Assembly (NCBI GenBank): GCA_965369635.1 | Contig: CBDURC010000193.1 | Coordinates: 1 to 5,934 of the forward strand | Direction of reading: 5' to 3' | From: UBA3071 sp965369635 | Lineage (GTDB): Bacteria; Chloroflexota; Anaerolineae; UBA3071 | Length of the DNA stretch: 5,934 nt | Part shown: piece after piece, positions 1-5,076 of the stretch | How positions within the stretch are numbered: position 1 is the first letter of the stretch | How the letters are laid out: the number at the start of each line of letters is the position of its first letter | Position numbers and translations under genes: made by a program | The notes under the pieces: generated by a model | Seen by the model: the letters and a program-made list of their open reading frames with translations, nothing else | The model's database searches: none | What the model was told of the DNA's origin: nothing

Positions 1-166
1 GTGAGGGGTTCAGCCGCCACTGCCTCGGGCTCTGGTTCAGCCTCTGCTTCCTCGGCGACTGGAAGTTTGGCCTCCGCTTCCTCAGCAGCGGGTTCGGCGT
101 CTGTCTCCTCGGTGAGGGGTTCAGCCGCCACTGCCTCGGGCTCTGGTTCAGCCTCTGCTTCCTCGG
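1..166. repeat. 55-bp exact direct repeat within the S1 acidic tail (111-bp period)
   Basis: Positions 1-55 and 112-166 are identical over 55 bases, beginning GTGAGGGGTTCAGCCGCCAC. The offset is 111 bp, exactly 37 codons, so the duplication keeps the S1 reading frame and yields two copies of a Glu/Ala/Pro-rich peptide block. The first copy touches the left edge, so more copies may lie outside the window. The rest of the tail (to about 505) is made of looser variants of the same GAGGAAGCAGAGGCTGAACC-like unit. Confidence 0.9.
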
Positions 167-1787
167 TGTCCGGAGGTTCAGCTTCCGCTTCCTCGGTGAC
201 GAGTTCAGCTTGCACTGCCTCAGCCTCTGCCTCTGCTTCCTCGGCGACTGGAGGTTCGGCCGCTGCTTGTTCGGCGGCAGCAGGCTGGGTCTCCACTTCC
301 TCAGCAACGGGTTCAGCTTCCACGATCTCGGCTTCCGGCTCAGCCTGTGGTTCCTCGACGGCCGCGGGTTCAGCTTCTACTTCCTCAACGGCGGCTGGTT
401 CGAGTTCGGCTCTCGCTCCTTCGGCGGGAGGCTCAGCCTCGGCCCCTCGAAGGTCAAGCATGGGGGGCTCAGTCGCTACTTCTTCTGCGGCCAACTCTTC
501 AGTGGCCTCGCGCCAGTCGAATTCCACGTAGCCGTCCTCGGGCACCTGCTTGAGGCTGAGAGCCATGCGGCGGCGCTGGGGGTCGATGCGGATAATGCGC
601 AAGGTGAGGGTCTCTCTTGGCTTGACGACTTCGCGAGGGTGGGTCACGCGATGGTCTGCCAGCTCCGAGATGTGAATCAAGCCCTCAATGCCTGGCCCAA
701 TGCGGGCAAATGCACCGAAGTCAGTCAGATTGGTGATGGTGCCTTCCAAGAGCTGGCCCACGGCATAGTTCTCGTGAACTACGGTCCACGGCTCAGGCTG
801 CAATTGCCGCAGACTCAGGCCAATCCGTTTGCGCTTCCGATCCATCTTCAGGACGTAGACCTCTACCTCCTGGCCCACTTTCAGCACCTCGCTGGGGTGC
901 CGAATCTGGCCCCAGGAGAGTTCCGAGAGGTGGATCAAACCATCGGCTCCGCCCAAATCCACGAAGGCCCCGAAATTGGTCAGACTGGTCACCACACCCT
1001 TGCGGATGTCTCCCTTGTGCAACTCCTCCAGCAACTGCACTTTCTGCTGACGCCGCCAGTCTCGCATCGCTAAGCGCTCGGAGAGGATGAGGCGGTTGCG
1101 CTGGCGGTCTAGCTCAATGACCTTGAACAACAGCCGCTTGCCCACCAAGTGGGCCCAGCGATTAGCACCCTCTGTTCTCGTTGGTCTCTCGTCATGGTAT
1201 TCGATGGCCAACTGAGAGGCAGGAGCAAACCCGCGAACCTGCCCCATCTCCACGATGAGACCCCCGCGGTTGCAACCGATGATCTTTCTCTCGAAGAACT
1301 CCCTCGACTCGAGTAGCCGTTCGGATTCCCGCCAATCCTGCTCCTGTTGGGCGCGGGCGAGGGAAAGGACGATGTTACCTTGCCTATCTTCTGGCCGGAC
1401 GACGTAGACAAGTACTTCGCTGCCTTCACTGAGATTGGCGAGGAACTCTTCGTCCATTTGCTCCAGTTCCCGGCCGCGAACGACTCCTTCGCTCTTGGAG
1501 CCGACGTCAATGAGGATCTCCGTGGGGCTGGCACTGACGACAGTCCCATCCAGAATCTGGCCGTGCTTCAGCGACTTGTACGCATAGGCCTCGGCGATTT
1601 CCGTATCCATCGGATGTTCTGGTTCGGGATGTTCTGGTTCGGGCAGTTCTGCTTCGGGCTGTTCTGCTTCGGGTTGTTCTACTTCGGGTTGTTCTACTTC
1701 GGGCAGTTCTGCTTCGGGTTGCTCTGCTTGTGTGGTGGTCACCTCCAATTCTTCTAGCGTTGGCTGGGCGTTTTCCAAGTGATTCAT
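1..1787 (-). CDS. rpsA: Ribosomal protein S1-like protein, four S1 domains, long acidic tail (3' end off window)
   Basis: This is an open minus-strand frame of 595 complete codons from ATG at 1787 to the left edge, with no stop, so the C-terminus is missing. Residues 1-60 are an acidic stretch with pentapeptide repeats of the form E-[QLH]-P-E-[AVP]. Four S1 (OB-fold RNA-binding) domains follow at about 74-144, 161-239, 258-328 and 343-413. Domains 3 and 4 carry the typical NFGAFVDLG / DFGAFARIG and GLIH-SEL motifs, while 1 and 2 are more divergent, as in the N-terminal half of bacterial S1. From about residue 429 the protein becomes a Glu/Ala/Pro/Val tail of at least 165 residues. S1 proteins bind mRNA on the 30S subunit and help initiation; that role is inferred from the family. 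The first ATG is chosen because GAGGAGAA lies upstream at 1801-1808 (13-nt gap, rather long); Met60 is an alternative start just before the folded part but has no ribosome site. A non-ribosomal S1-domain protein cannot be excluded. Confidence 0.88.
   Translation of the reverse strand, partial: MNHLENAQPTLEELEVTTTQAEQPEAELPEVEQPEVEQPEAEQPEAELPEPEHPEPEHPMDTEIAEAYAYKSLKHGQILDGTVVSASPTEILIDVGSKSEGVVRGRELEQMDEEFLANLSEGSEVLVYVVRPEDRQGNIVLSLARAQQEQDWRESERLLESREFFERKIIGCNRGGLIVEMGQVRGFAPASQLAIEYHDERPTRTEGANRWAHLVGKRLLFKVIELDRQRNRLILSERLAMRDWRRQQKVQLLEELHKGDIRKGVVTSLTNFGAFVDLGGADGLIHLSELSWGQIRHPSEVLKVGQEVEVYVLKMDRKRKRIGLSLRQLQPEPWTVVHENYAVGQLLEGTITNLTDFGAFARIGPGIEGLIHISELADHRVTHPREVVKPRETLTLRIIRIDPQRRRMALSLKQVPEDGYVEFDWREATEELAAEEVATEPPMLDLRGAEAEPPAEGARAELEPAAVEEVEAEPAAVEEPQAEPEAEIVEAEPVAEEVETQPAAAEQAAAEPPVAEEAEAEAEAVQAELVTEEAEAEPPDTEEAEAEPEPEAVAAEPLTEETDAEPAAEEAEAKLPVAEEAEAEPEPEAVAAEPL
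1621..1725. repeat. 15-bp tandem repeat, seven units, encoding acidic pentapeptides
   Basis: Seven consecutive 15-bp units of consensus [GA][CG]TTCGGG[CAT][TA]GTTCT (plus strand) fill this interval, differing at only a few positions; the final unit has GCTCT instead of GTTCT. A decayed half unit lies at 1612-1620. Read on the minus strand, each unit encodes a pentapeptide such as EQPEA, EQPEV, ELPEV or EHPEP, so any change in copy number would stay in frame in the S1-like protein. The repeat sits in the disordered N-terminal extension just before the first S1 domain. Confidence 0.92.
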
Positions 1788-1853
1788 AGGCGGCTTTTTC
1801 TTCTCCTCGATGATGGGGCCTGCGCAAGTGATGGCGCACGCGTGCTTGAAGGG

Positions 1854-1873
1854 GTGGGGCACACGCCCGACAC
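1854..1873 (-). other. Small hairpin in the S1 gene leader
   Basis: On the minus-strand transcript, GTG-TC-GGGC-GTGT-GCCC-CAC can fold into a seven-base-pair stem with a 2-nt bulge and a GUGU loop. It lies inside the predicted 5' UTR of the S1-like gene, about 65 nt before the start codon. A 10-bp perfect palindrome, GCACGCGTGC, follows at 1836-1845. Whether either matters for expression is unknown; short GC stems are frequent by chance in this base composition. Confidence 0.3.
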
Positions 1874-1909
1874 GCTGTGGGCTTTCGCTGCGCATGCTCG
1901 TGACAGACA

Positions 1910-1938
1910 ATTATACAGGATTTCCCGACAAAAGGCAA
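1910..1938 (-). promoter_or_regulatory. Predicted sigma-70-type promoter of the S1-like gene
   Basis: On the minus strand a perfect TATAAT (-10, 1915-1910) is preceded by a 17-bp spacer and TTGCCT (-35, 1938-1933; four of six matches to TTGACA). The expected transcription start is near 1903, which leaves a leader of about 115 nt before the S1 start codon at 1787. The 231-bp gap between ridA and the S1-like gene holds no other convincing gene. It does contain an 8-bp direct repeat CCGGCCAG at 1966-1973 and 1987-1994, just upstream of the -35 box. Confidence 0.7.
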
Positions 1939-2018
1939 GCACGCTCATCTGCGTGTGCGCGCAGACCGGCCAGCAGGCTCGATGTGCCGGCCAGGATCGT
2001 GTGCTGGCGGTGCTCCAC

Positions 2019-2399
2019 TCACTCTGTCAGGGCAATGGCCTCGATCTCCACCAGCGCCCCCAGCGGCAAGGCGGCGACCTGCACAGTGGAGCGGGCAGGA
2101 GGCGCGGCCGTGAAGGAGCTGCCGTAGATCTGGTTGACAGTGGCAAAATCGGCCATATCCTGCAGGAAGATGGTGGACTTCACCACCTGATTCAGGCTGC
2201 TGCCGGCGGCTTCCAGTACCGCCTGGAGGTTGGTCAGCACCTGGCGCGTCTGGGCGGCGATTCCTGTTCGCAGTTGTCCCAACACAGGGTCTATGCCGAT
2301 CTGCCCGGCCGTGAATACGAGGTTGCCCACACGAACGGCTTGCGAGTAGGGGCCTACAGCGGCAGGGGCTCTTTCCGTGGCGATGATCTCTCGTAACAT
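2019..2399 (-). CDS. ridA: RidA family reactive intermediate (enamine/imine) deaminase
   Basis: This complete 126-residue protein has the usual length of the YjgF/YER057c/UK114 (RidA) family. Such proteins are trimeric cytosolic enzymes that hydrolyse the reactive 2-aminoacrylate and related enamines released by PLP enzymes such as threonine/serine dehydratase, yielding keto acids and ammonia. Visible family features are the N-terminal APAAVGPYSQA (Tyr18), the FTAGQIG strand, the DFATVNQIY helix segment and the C-terminal PARSTVQVAALP and VEIEAIA motifs. Arg103 and Glu118 align by motif with Arg105 and Glu120 of the E. coli enzyme, so the archetypal deaminase subgroup is likely. The ATG at 2399 is backed by AAGGAGA at 2414-2408 with an 8-nt gap. 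The gene has its own promoter (2474-2502) and appears monocistronic. No PLP-enzyme gene is adjacent. Confidence 0.95.
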   Translation of the reverse strand: MLREIIATERAPAAVGPYSQAVRVGNLVFTAGQIGIDPVLGQLRTGIAAQTRQVLTNLQAVLEAAGSSLNQVVKSTIFLQDMADFATVNQIYGSSFTAAPPARSTVQVAALPLGALVEIEAIALTE

Positions 2400-2424
2400 G
2401 GATGGAGTCTCCTTGTAGAAAATG

Positions 2425-2477
2425 GAGTGGGGGACGTGGGCAGCCTCGCGATGGCGTGCTGCCAGCGTCCCCCATTC
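2425..2477 (-). terminator. Long GC-rich inverted repeat; probable terminator after the ABC ATPase gene
   Basis: A 53-bp imperfect palindrome starts about 30 bp beyond the ATPase stop codon. The outer arms TGGGGGACG (2428-2436) and CGTCCCCCA (2466-2474) pair perfectly over 9 bp. After a 2x2 internal loop, GGCAGC (2439-2444) pairs with GCTGCC (2458-2463), and CGC/GCG can close a 4-nt loop inside. In the leftward transcript the stem is followed closely by AUUUUCU, a modest U-tract, which fits intrinsic termination. The right arm overlaps the -10 box of the ridA promoter, so an operator or cruciform role is the alternative. Confidence 0.55.
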
Positions 2478-2502
2478 TACTCATCTTGTGCTGCTTTGTC
2501 AA
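2474..2502 (-). promoter_or_regulatory. Predicted sigma-70-type promoter of ridA
   Basis: On the minus strand a perfect TTGACA (-35, 2502-2497) is separated by exactly 17 bp from TAGAAT (-10, 2479-2474; one mismatch to TATAAT). Transcription should begin near 2467, giving a leader of about 67 nt before the ridA ATG at 2399. The -35 box begins only 7 bp past the stop codon of the ABC ATPase gene. The -10 box and start site lie in the right arm of the inverted repeat at 2425-2477, so ridA transcripts would lack most of that arm and could not form the full hairpin. Confidence 0.75.
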
Positions 2503-2508
2503 ACGTCG

Positions 2509-3354
2509 TCATTCTTCTGTCAGCGCCTTGCCTGTCAACTCCATGAAGACATCCTCCAACGAGGCCTCGTGTCCGTTGGTCGGTTTCACCATGGCCTTGA
2601 GTTGGGCAGGCGTGTCCAGGGCGACAATCTGCCCCTTGTCCAGAATGGCGACGCGGTCACAGAGAGCATCCGCCTCGTTCATGTCATGGGTGGTGAGCAA
2701 GATGGTCGCATTGTGCACATCTCGCATTTCCTCCACGAAGGCCTGCACCTCTCGCTTGGAGCGGGGGTCCAACCCCGTGGTCGGCTCATCCAGCAGCAAG
2801 AGCATCGGCTGCGTGAGGAAGGCGCGGGCGATGGCCACTTTCTGCTGCATGCCACGCGACATATCCTCCAGAGGCTGGGTGATACTGCGCTTCTTGATGC
2901 CCAGGCGGGTGAGGATGCGCACGATCTCTTGCCGCGCTGTCCCCGCCGGCAGGCCGTAGAGGCGCGCTGCATAGAGCAGGTTCTCCATAGGAGACAGCTT
3001 CTTGAAGAATGAAGCCTCCGCCGAAACTCGATTGATCAGCCGCTTCACGGCCATCTCCTCGCGCTGCACGTCGTGGCCGAAGACGGTGACCGTGCCGCCG
3101 TCGGGCTGCAGAAGCGTGGCGACGAGGCGCACCAGTGTGGACTTGCCCGAGCCATTGGGGCCCAGGATGCCAAAGATCTCGCCGCGCTGGACTTCGAAGC
3201 TCACGTCGTTGACGGCGACGACCTGGCGCGGCGTTTCGCCGACTGAGTCATTCTTCTTGCCTCGCAACCGTCTCCACCAGCCACTGTTTCCGTTCTTCCT
3301 GAACACTTTCCTTGCATGTTGAACAGACAAAGCAATGTGCTTGCTATTCATCAT
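2509..3354 (-). CDS. ABC-2 type exporter, ATP-binding protein
   Basis: This 281-residue protein is the nucleotide-binding subunit of an ABC exporter, acting on the cytoplasmic face of the membrane with an ABC-2 permease. Walker A is GPNGSGKST (65-73), the signature motif is the variant MSRGM (165-169, family norm LSGGQ), Walker B is LLLLDEP (185-191), the D-loop is GLD (194-196) and the switch histidine is His223 in TTHD. The place of the Q-loop glutamine seems to hold Ala112 in VSAEASFF. Residues 18-43 form a basic insertion (WWRRLRGKK) before the core. The C-terminal ASLEDVFMELTG segment is typical of ABC-2/DrrA-like ATPases; substrate cannot be read from it. ATG at 3354 has AGGAGG at 3366-3361 (6-nt gap); the adjacent second Met (3351) is also possible. 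It lies 58 bp after the acetyltransferase with no clear promoter between, so cotranscription is likely. The permease at 5077-5910 is a candidate partner. Confidence 0.93.
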   Translation of the reverse strand: MMNSKHIALSVQHARKVFRKNGNSGWWRRLRGKKNDSVGETPRQVVAVNDVSFEVQRGEIFGILGPNGSGKSTLVRLVATLLQPDGGTVTVFGHDVQREEMAVKRLINRVSAEASFFKKLSPMENLLYAARLYGLPAGTARQEIVRILTRLGIKKRSITQPLEDMSRGMQQKVAIARAFLTQPMLLLLDEPTTGLDPRSKREVQAFVEEMRDVHNATILLTTHDMNEADALCDRVAILDKGQIVALDTPAQLKAMVKPTNGHEASLEDVFMELTGKALTEE

Positions 3355-3412
3355 CGTCGTCCTCCTGACATTCCAAGACCAGAGTGTGATGGCGGAATGC
3401 TGTTCTCGGCCA

Positions 3413-4390
3413 TCATTGCTTTGCCATCACTTTTCGGTAGGCGATGCTCGTCTTCCGCAGCCGGAATCCCACCCGTTCATACAGGCGCATCGCGCCGGTC
3501 AGGTTCTCAGCGTCGGCGTGGAGGTGGGCGCCTTCCATGCCAGCCTGGCGCAGGGCGTGCAGGCTGTGCACCAGTATCGCTGTGCCCAAGCCTCGATGCC
3601 GATACTCGCGAAGCACAGCCAGGCTTTCCACGTATCCCTCCTGGCGGCCCGTTTGGGCGATCCAGTCGGGGTCAATGATGTTCAACCCCAGGCCGACCAG
3701 CCTATGGGACGCTTCCTCCTCAGCCAGGAACCAGAGTTCCGGGCGAAAGTGGGGTTGTTGTAGCCAGTGGAGAAACTCCTCCAGCCTGCCGTCGGTGTGG
3801 CCCCAGTGGTCGCGGAAAGCGAGGTTATCCACCCGCCAGACCGTCTCGGCGTCGCGCTGTGGATCGAAGGTGCGCAGCCGGAAGCCGGCCGGGACTTGCA
3901 CCGGCGGCAGTCCATCATTGAGAGACCGGACCAGGTTCACAGAGTATCGCACTGGCTTCATGCTGAAGCCTTCAAAGAGGGCTTTGCGATCATCTTCCAC
4001 ATCACGGGTGTAGCAGTGGAAATTGACCTGACCTTGTTCGATCTCGGCCAGGTATTCCCTGGCCCGGCGATAGGCCGCCTCCAGCAGTCGTTGGCCCAGG
4101 CCGCGTCGCCGCCACTGAGGATGGACCACTCCATCGCAGTAGATCGTGCTCCCTGTGTCGGCATTGCCCTTACGCACGTAGAGATCGACGTAGCCCATCA
4201 ACCGGTCACCTTCCCAGGCCAGGAAGCAGTCGGTTTCCGGATGGTAGGTCGGGAAAGACATCTCGTGTTCCGTCTGTTGCAGAGTCGTGGCCCGCTCCAG
4301 TTTGTCAAGAGCATCCGCTTCGTTGACCAAAGCCACCAGCGCCGGCAGGTCGCCGGGGCAGTAGCTCCGAATGTTGATTCTATCCATCAT
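3413..4390 (-). CDS. Tandem-domain GNAT N-acetyltransferase
   Basis: The 325-residue protein contains two GNAT folds, which transfer an acyl group from acyl-CoA to an amine; the substrate is not evident. The N-terminal domain (about 5-150) has the acetyl-CoA-binding motif A, GVVHPQWRRRGLGQRLL, at 87-103. The C-terminal domain (about 168-322) has VESLAVLREYRHRGLGTAIL at 254-273, followed by the usual motif B, HADAENLTGAMRLYERVGF. Both P-loop-like RxxGLG segments are intact, so neither half looks dead by that criterion. The overall plan resembles mycothiol synthase MshD, but MshD function should not be assumed, because this arrangement is also common in uncharacterised GNATs. The ATG at 4390 has AGGAG 5 nt upstream (4400-4396); the adjacent Met at 4387 would give an 8-nt gap and is equally plausible. 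It is divergent from the toxin-antitoxin pair, sharing a 99-bp intergenic region. I see no strong promoter for this strand there. Confidence 0.9.
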   Translation of the reverse strand: MMDRINIRSYCPGDLPALVALVNEADALDKLERATTLQQTEHEMSFPTYHPETDCFLAWEGDRLMGYVDLYVRKGNADTGSTIYCDGVVHPQWRRRGLGQRLLEAAYRRAREYLAEIEQGQVNFHCYTRDVEDDRKALFEGFSMKPVRYSVNLVRSLNDGLPPVQVPAGFRLRTFDPQRDAETVWRVDNLAFRDHWGHTDGRLEEFLHWLQQPHFRPELWFLAEEEASHRLVGLGLNIIDPDWIAQTGRQEGYVESLAVLREYRHRGLGTAILVHSLHALRQAGMEGAHLHADAENLTGAMRLYERVGFRLRKTSIAYRKVMAKQ

Positions 4391-4414
4391 GGTTTCTCCT
4401 GCTCAAGTGCATAT

Positions 4415-4443
4415 TCGACAGGTCAGTTTGTTTGTGTTAGAAT
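4415..4443 (+). promoter_or_regulatory. Predicted promoter of the toxin-antitoxin operon
   Basis: TCGACA (4415-4420, one mismatch to TTGACA) and TAGAAT (4438-4443, one mismatch to TATAAT) are separated by 17 bp. The start site would fall near 4450, about 40 nt before the antitoxin ATG and within an inverted repeat. The -10 sequence TAGAAT is the same as that of the ridA promoter. Confidence 0.65.
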
Positions 4444-4446
4444 GTT

Positions 4447-4471
4447 TGTCAGAATTGCCAACTCTCTGACA
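4447..4471. promoter_or_regulatory. Candidate autoregulatory operator of the toxin-antitoxin operon
   Basis: TGTCAGA (4447-4453) and TCTGACA (4465-4471) form a perfect 7-bp inverted repeat with an 11-bp spacer, so arm centres are 18 bp apart. It covers the expected transcription start and sits between the -10 box and the antitoxin ribosome site. AbrB/MazE-type antitoxins usually bind inverted repeats in their own promoter; that this is the site is an inference from position and symmetry. Confidence 0.45.
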
Positions 4472-4489
4472 GTCGGAAAGGATTATGCT

Positions 4490-4807
4490 ATGGAATGGGT
4501 TCAAGTTCGCAAGAAGTTTCAGATTACTCTCCCCAAGTCGGTCCGCCAGCACCTGCGTCTGAACGAGGGCGACCTGCTGGCCGTCGAGGTGCGTGACCAT
4601 GAGTTGCTCCTGCGTCCGCAGAAGCTGGTGGATCGCGACCAGGCCTGGTACTGGACTCCCGAGTGGCAAGCCGCCGAGGGCGAGGCCGACGAAGATCTGC
4701 GCTTGGGACGCTACGACGAATTCGAGACGATGGACGATATGATCGCCGATTTGCAGCGACAGATGGCCGAACAGCAAAGGGACCAGGCCGATGCCCGTTC
4801 GTCGTAG
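4490..4807 (+). CDS. AbrB/MazE (SpoVT-AbrB) family antitoxin
   Basis: This 105-residue protein has an N-terminal swapped-hairpin AbrB-type DNA-binding domain at about 3-45 (QVRKKFQITLPKSVRQHLRL then NEGDLLAVEV), followed by WYWTPEWQ (53-60), an acidic helix GEADEDLRLGRYDEF and a charged, Gln-rich C-terminus. In this family the C-terminal part wraps and neutralises the toxin, while the N-terminal dimer represses the operon. The ATG at 4490 is chosen over the longer upstream open frame because AAAGGA lies at 4477-4482 with a 7-nt gap, the AbrB domain starts directly after it, and the predicted promoter lies just upstream. Its last 17 bp overlap the start of the toxin gene, indicating translational coupling. 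It runs opposite to all flanking genes, which suggests an acquired cassette. Confidence 0.88.
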   Translation: MEWVQVRKKFQITLPKSVRQHLRLNEGDLLAVEVRDHELLLRPQKLVDRDQAWYWTPEWQAAEGEADEDLRLGRYDEFETMDDMIADLQRQMAEQQRDQADARSS

Positions 4808-5053
4808 CAAGCGTTTCAACAAAGCTTTCCGGAAACTACCTACCCACGTTCAAGCCAAGGTGCTCAAAGCACTCAGACCGTTGGACGCGGATTTTCGTGT
4901 CACCCCAGTTTGCGAGCCAGGCGCGTACAGGGCACACCTGACATCTACGAGGCGCGGGTGGATCACAAGCATCGCATGACCTACCAACGCCGGGGGGATG
5001 TGCTGCTGATGCGCAACGTTGGTGCGCACAACGACGTTCTGGGCAAACCCTAG
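4791..5053 (+). pseudogene. RelE/ParE-superfamily toxin gene, frameshifted
   Basis: The gene starts at ATG 4791 inside the antitoxin end, with AAAGGGA at 4776-4782 (8-nt gap). The first 36 codons give a basic N-terminus, RRSKRFNKAFRKLP then a helix ending LDADFR, as in RelE/ParE/YafQ-like toxins. After 4898 this frame degenerates and stops at 4977-4979 (62 codons). From 4901 the -1 frame continues the expected fold to TAG at 5051-5053: HPSLRARRVQGTPDIYEARV, then RMTYQRRGD, LLMRNVGAHNDVL. Joining the two parts gives about 86 residues, the normal family length, so a 2-nt GT insertion (CGTGTCAC from CGTCAC) or a 1-nt loss near 4896-4901 is the simplest cause. The family cleaves mRNA on ribosomes (RelE) or blocks gyrase (ParE); which applies is undecided. 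A sequencing or assembly error, or less likely recoding, could also explain the break. Confidence 0.82.
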
Positions 5054-5076
5054 CCCCCGCATCCAGCTTGCGCCCC

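Noticed and set aside
1..531. Rightward open frame giving a Ser/Ala/Gly-rich protein from the left edge
   Set aside because: It is the antisense reading of the repetitive acidic tail of the S1-like gene; it has no ribosome site or recognisable domain.
210..1073. Rightward 287-codon open frame opposite the S1 domains
   Set aside because: The minus strand encodes unmistakable S1 domains over the same bases; the plus-strand product has no family features and arises from GC-rich codon bias.
1347..1757. Rightward frame with FGLFCFGLFYFG-like repeats that resembles a membrane protein
   Set aside because: The hydrophobic periodicity is the antisense image of the 15-bp repeat encoding acidic pentapeptides in the S1-like protein.
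3369..3399. CATTCC / GGAATG 6-bp inverted repeat in the gap between acetyltransferase and ATPase
   Set aside because: Short arms with a 19-bp spacer and no U-tract; not good enough to call a terminator or operator.
4391..4489. Possible leftward promoter for the acetyltransferase (for example CTAACA with TCGAAT)
   Set aside because: Both boxes match the consensus poorly, with two mismatches each and 16-bp spacing; not supportable from sequence alone.
3767..4807. Long 346-codon version of the antitoxin frame
   Set aside because: The part before 4490 lies opposite the acetyltransferase and has no family features; the AbrB domain, ribosome site and promoter all support the 4490 start.
5054..5076. 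Search for a shared terminator between the convergent toxin frame and permease gene
   Set aside because: The 23-bp gap has no inverted repeat or T-tract that I can see.
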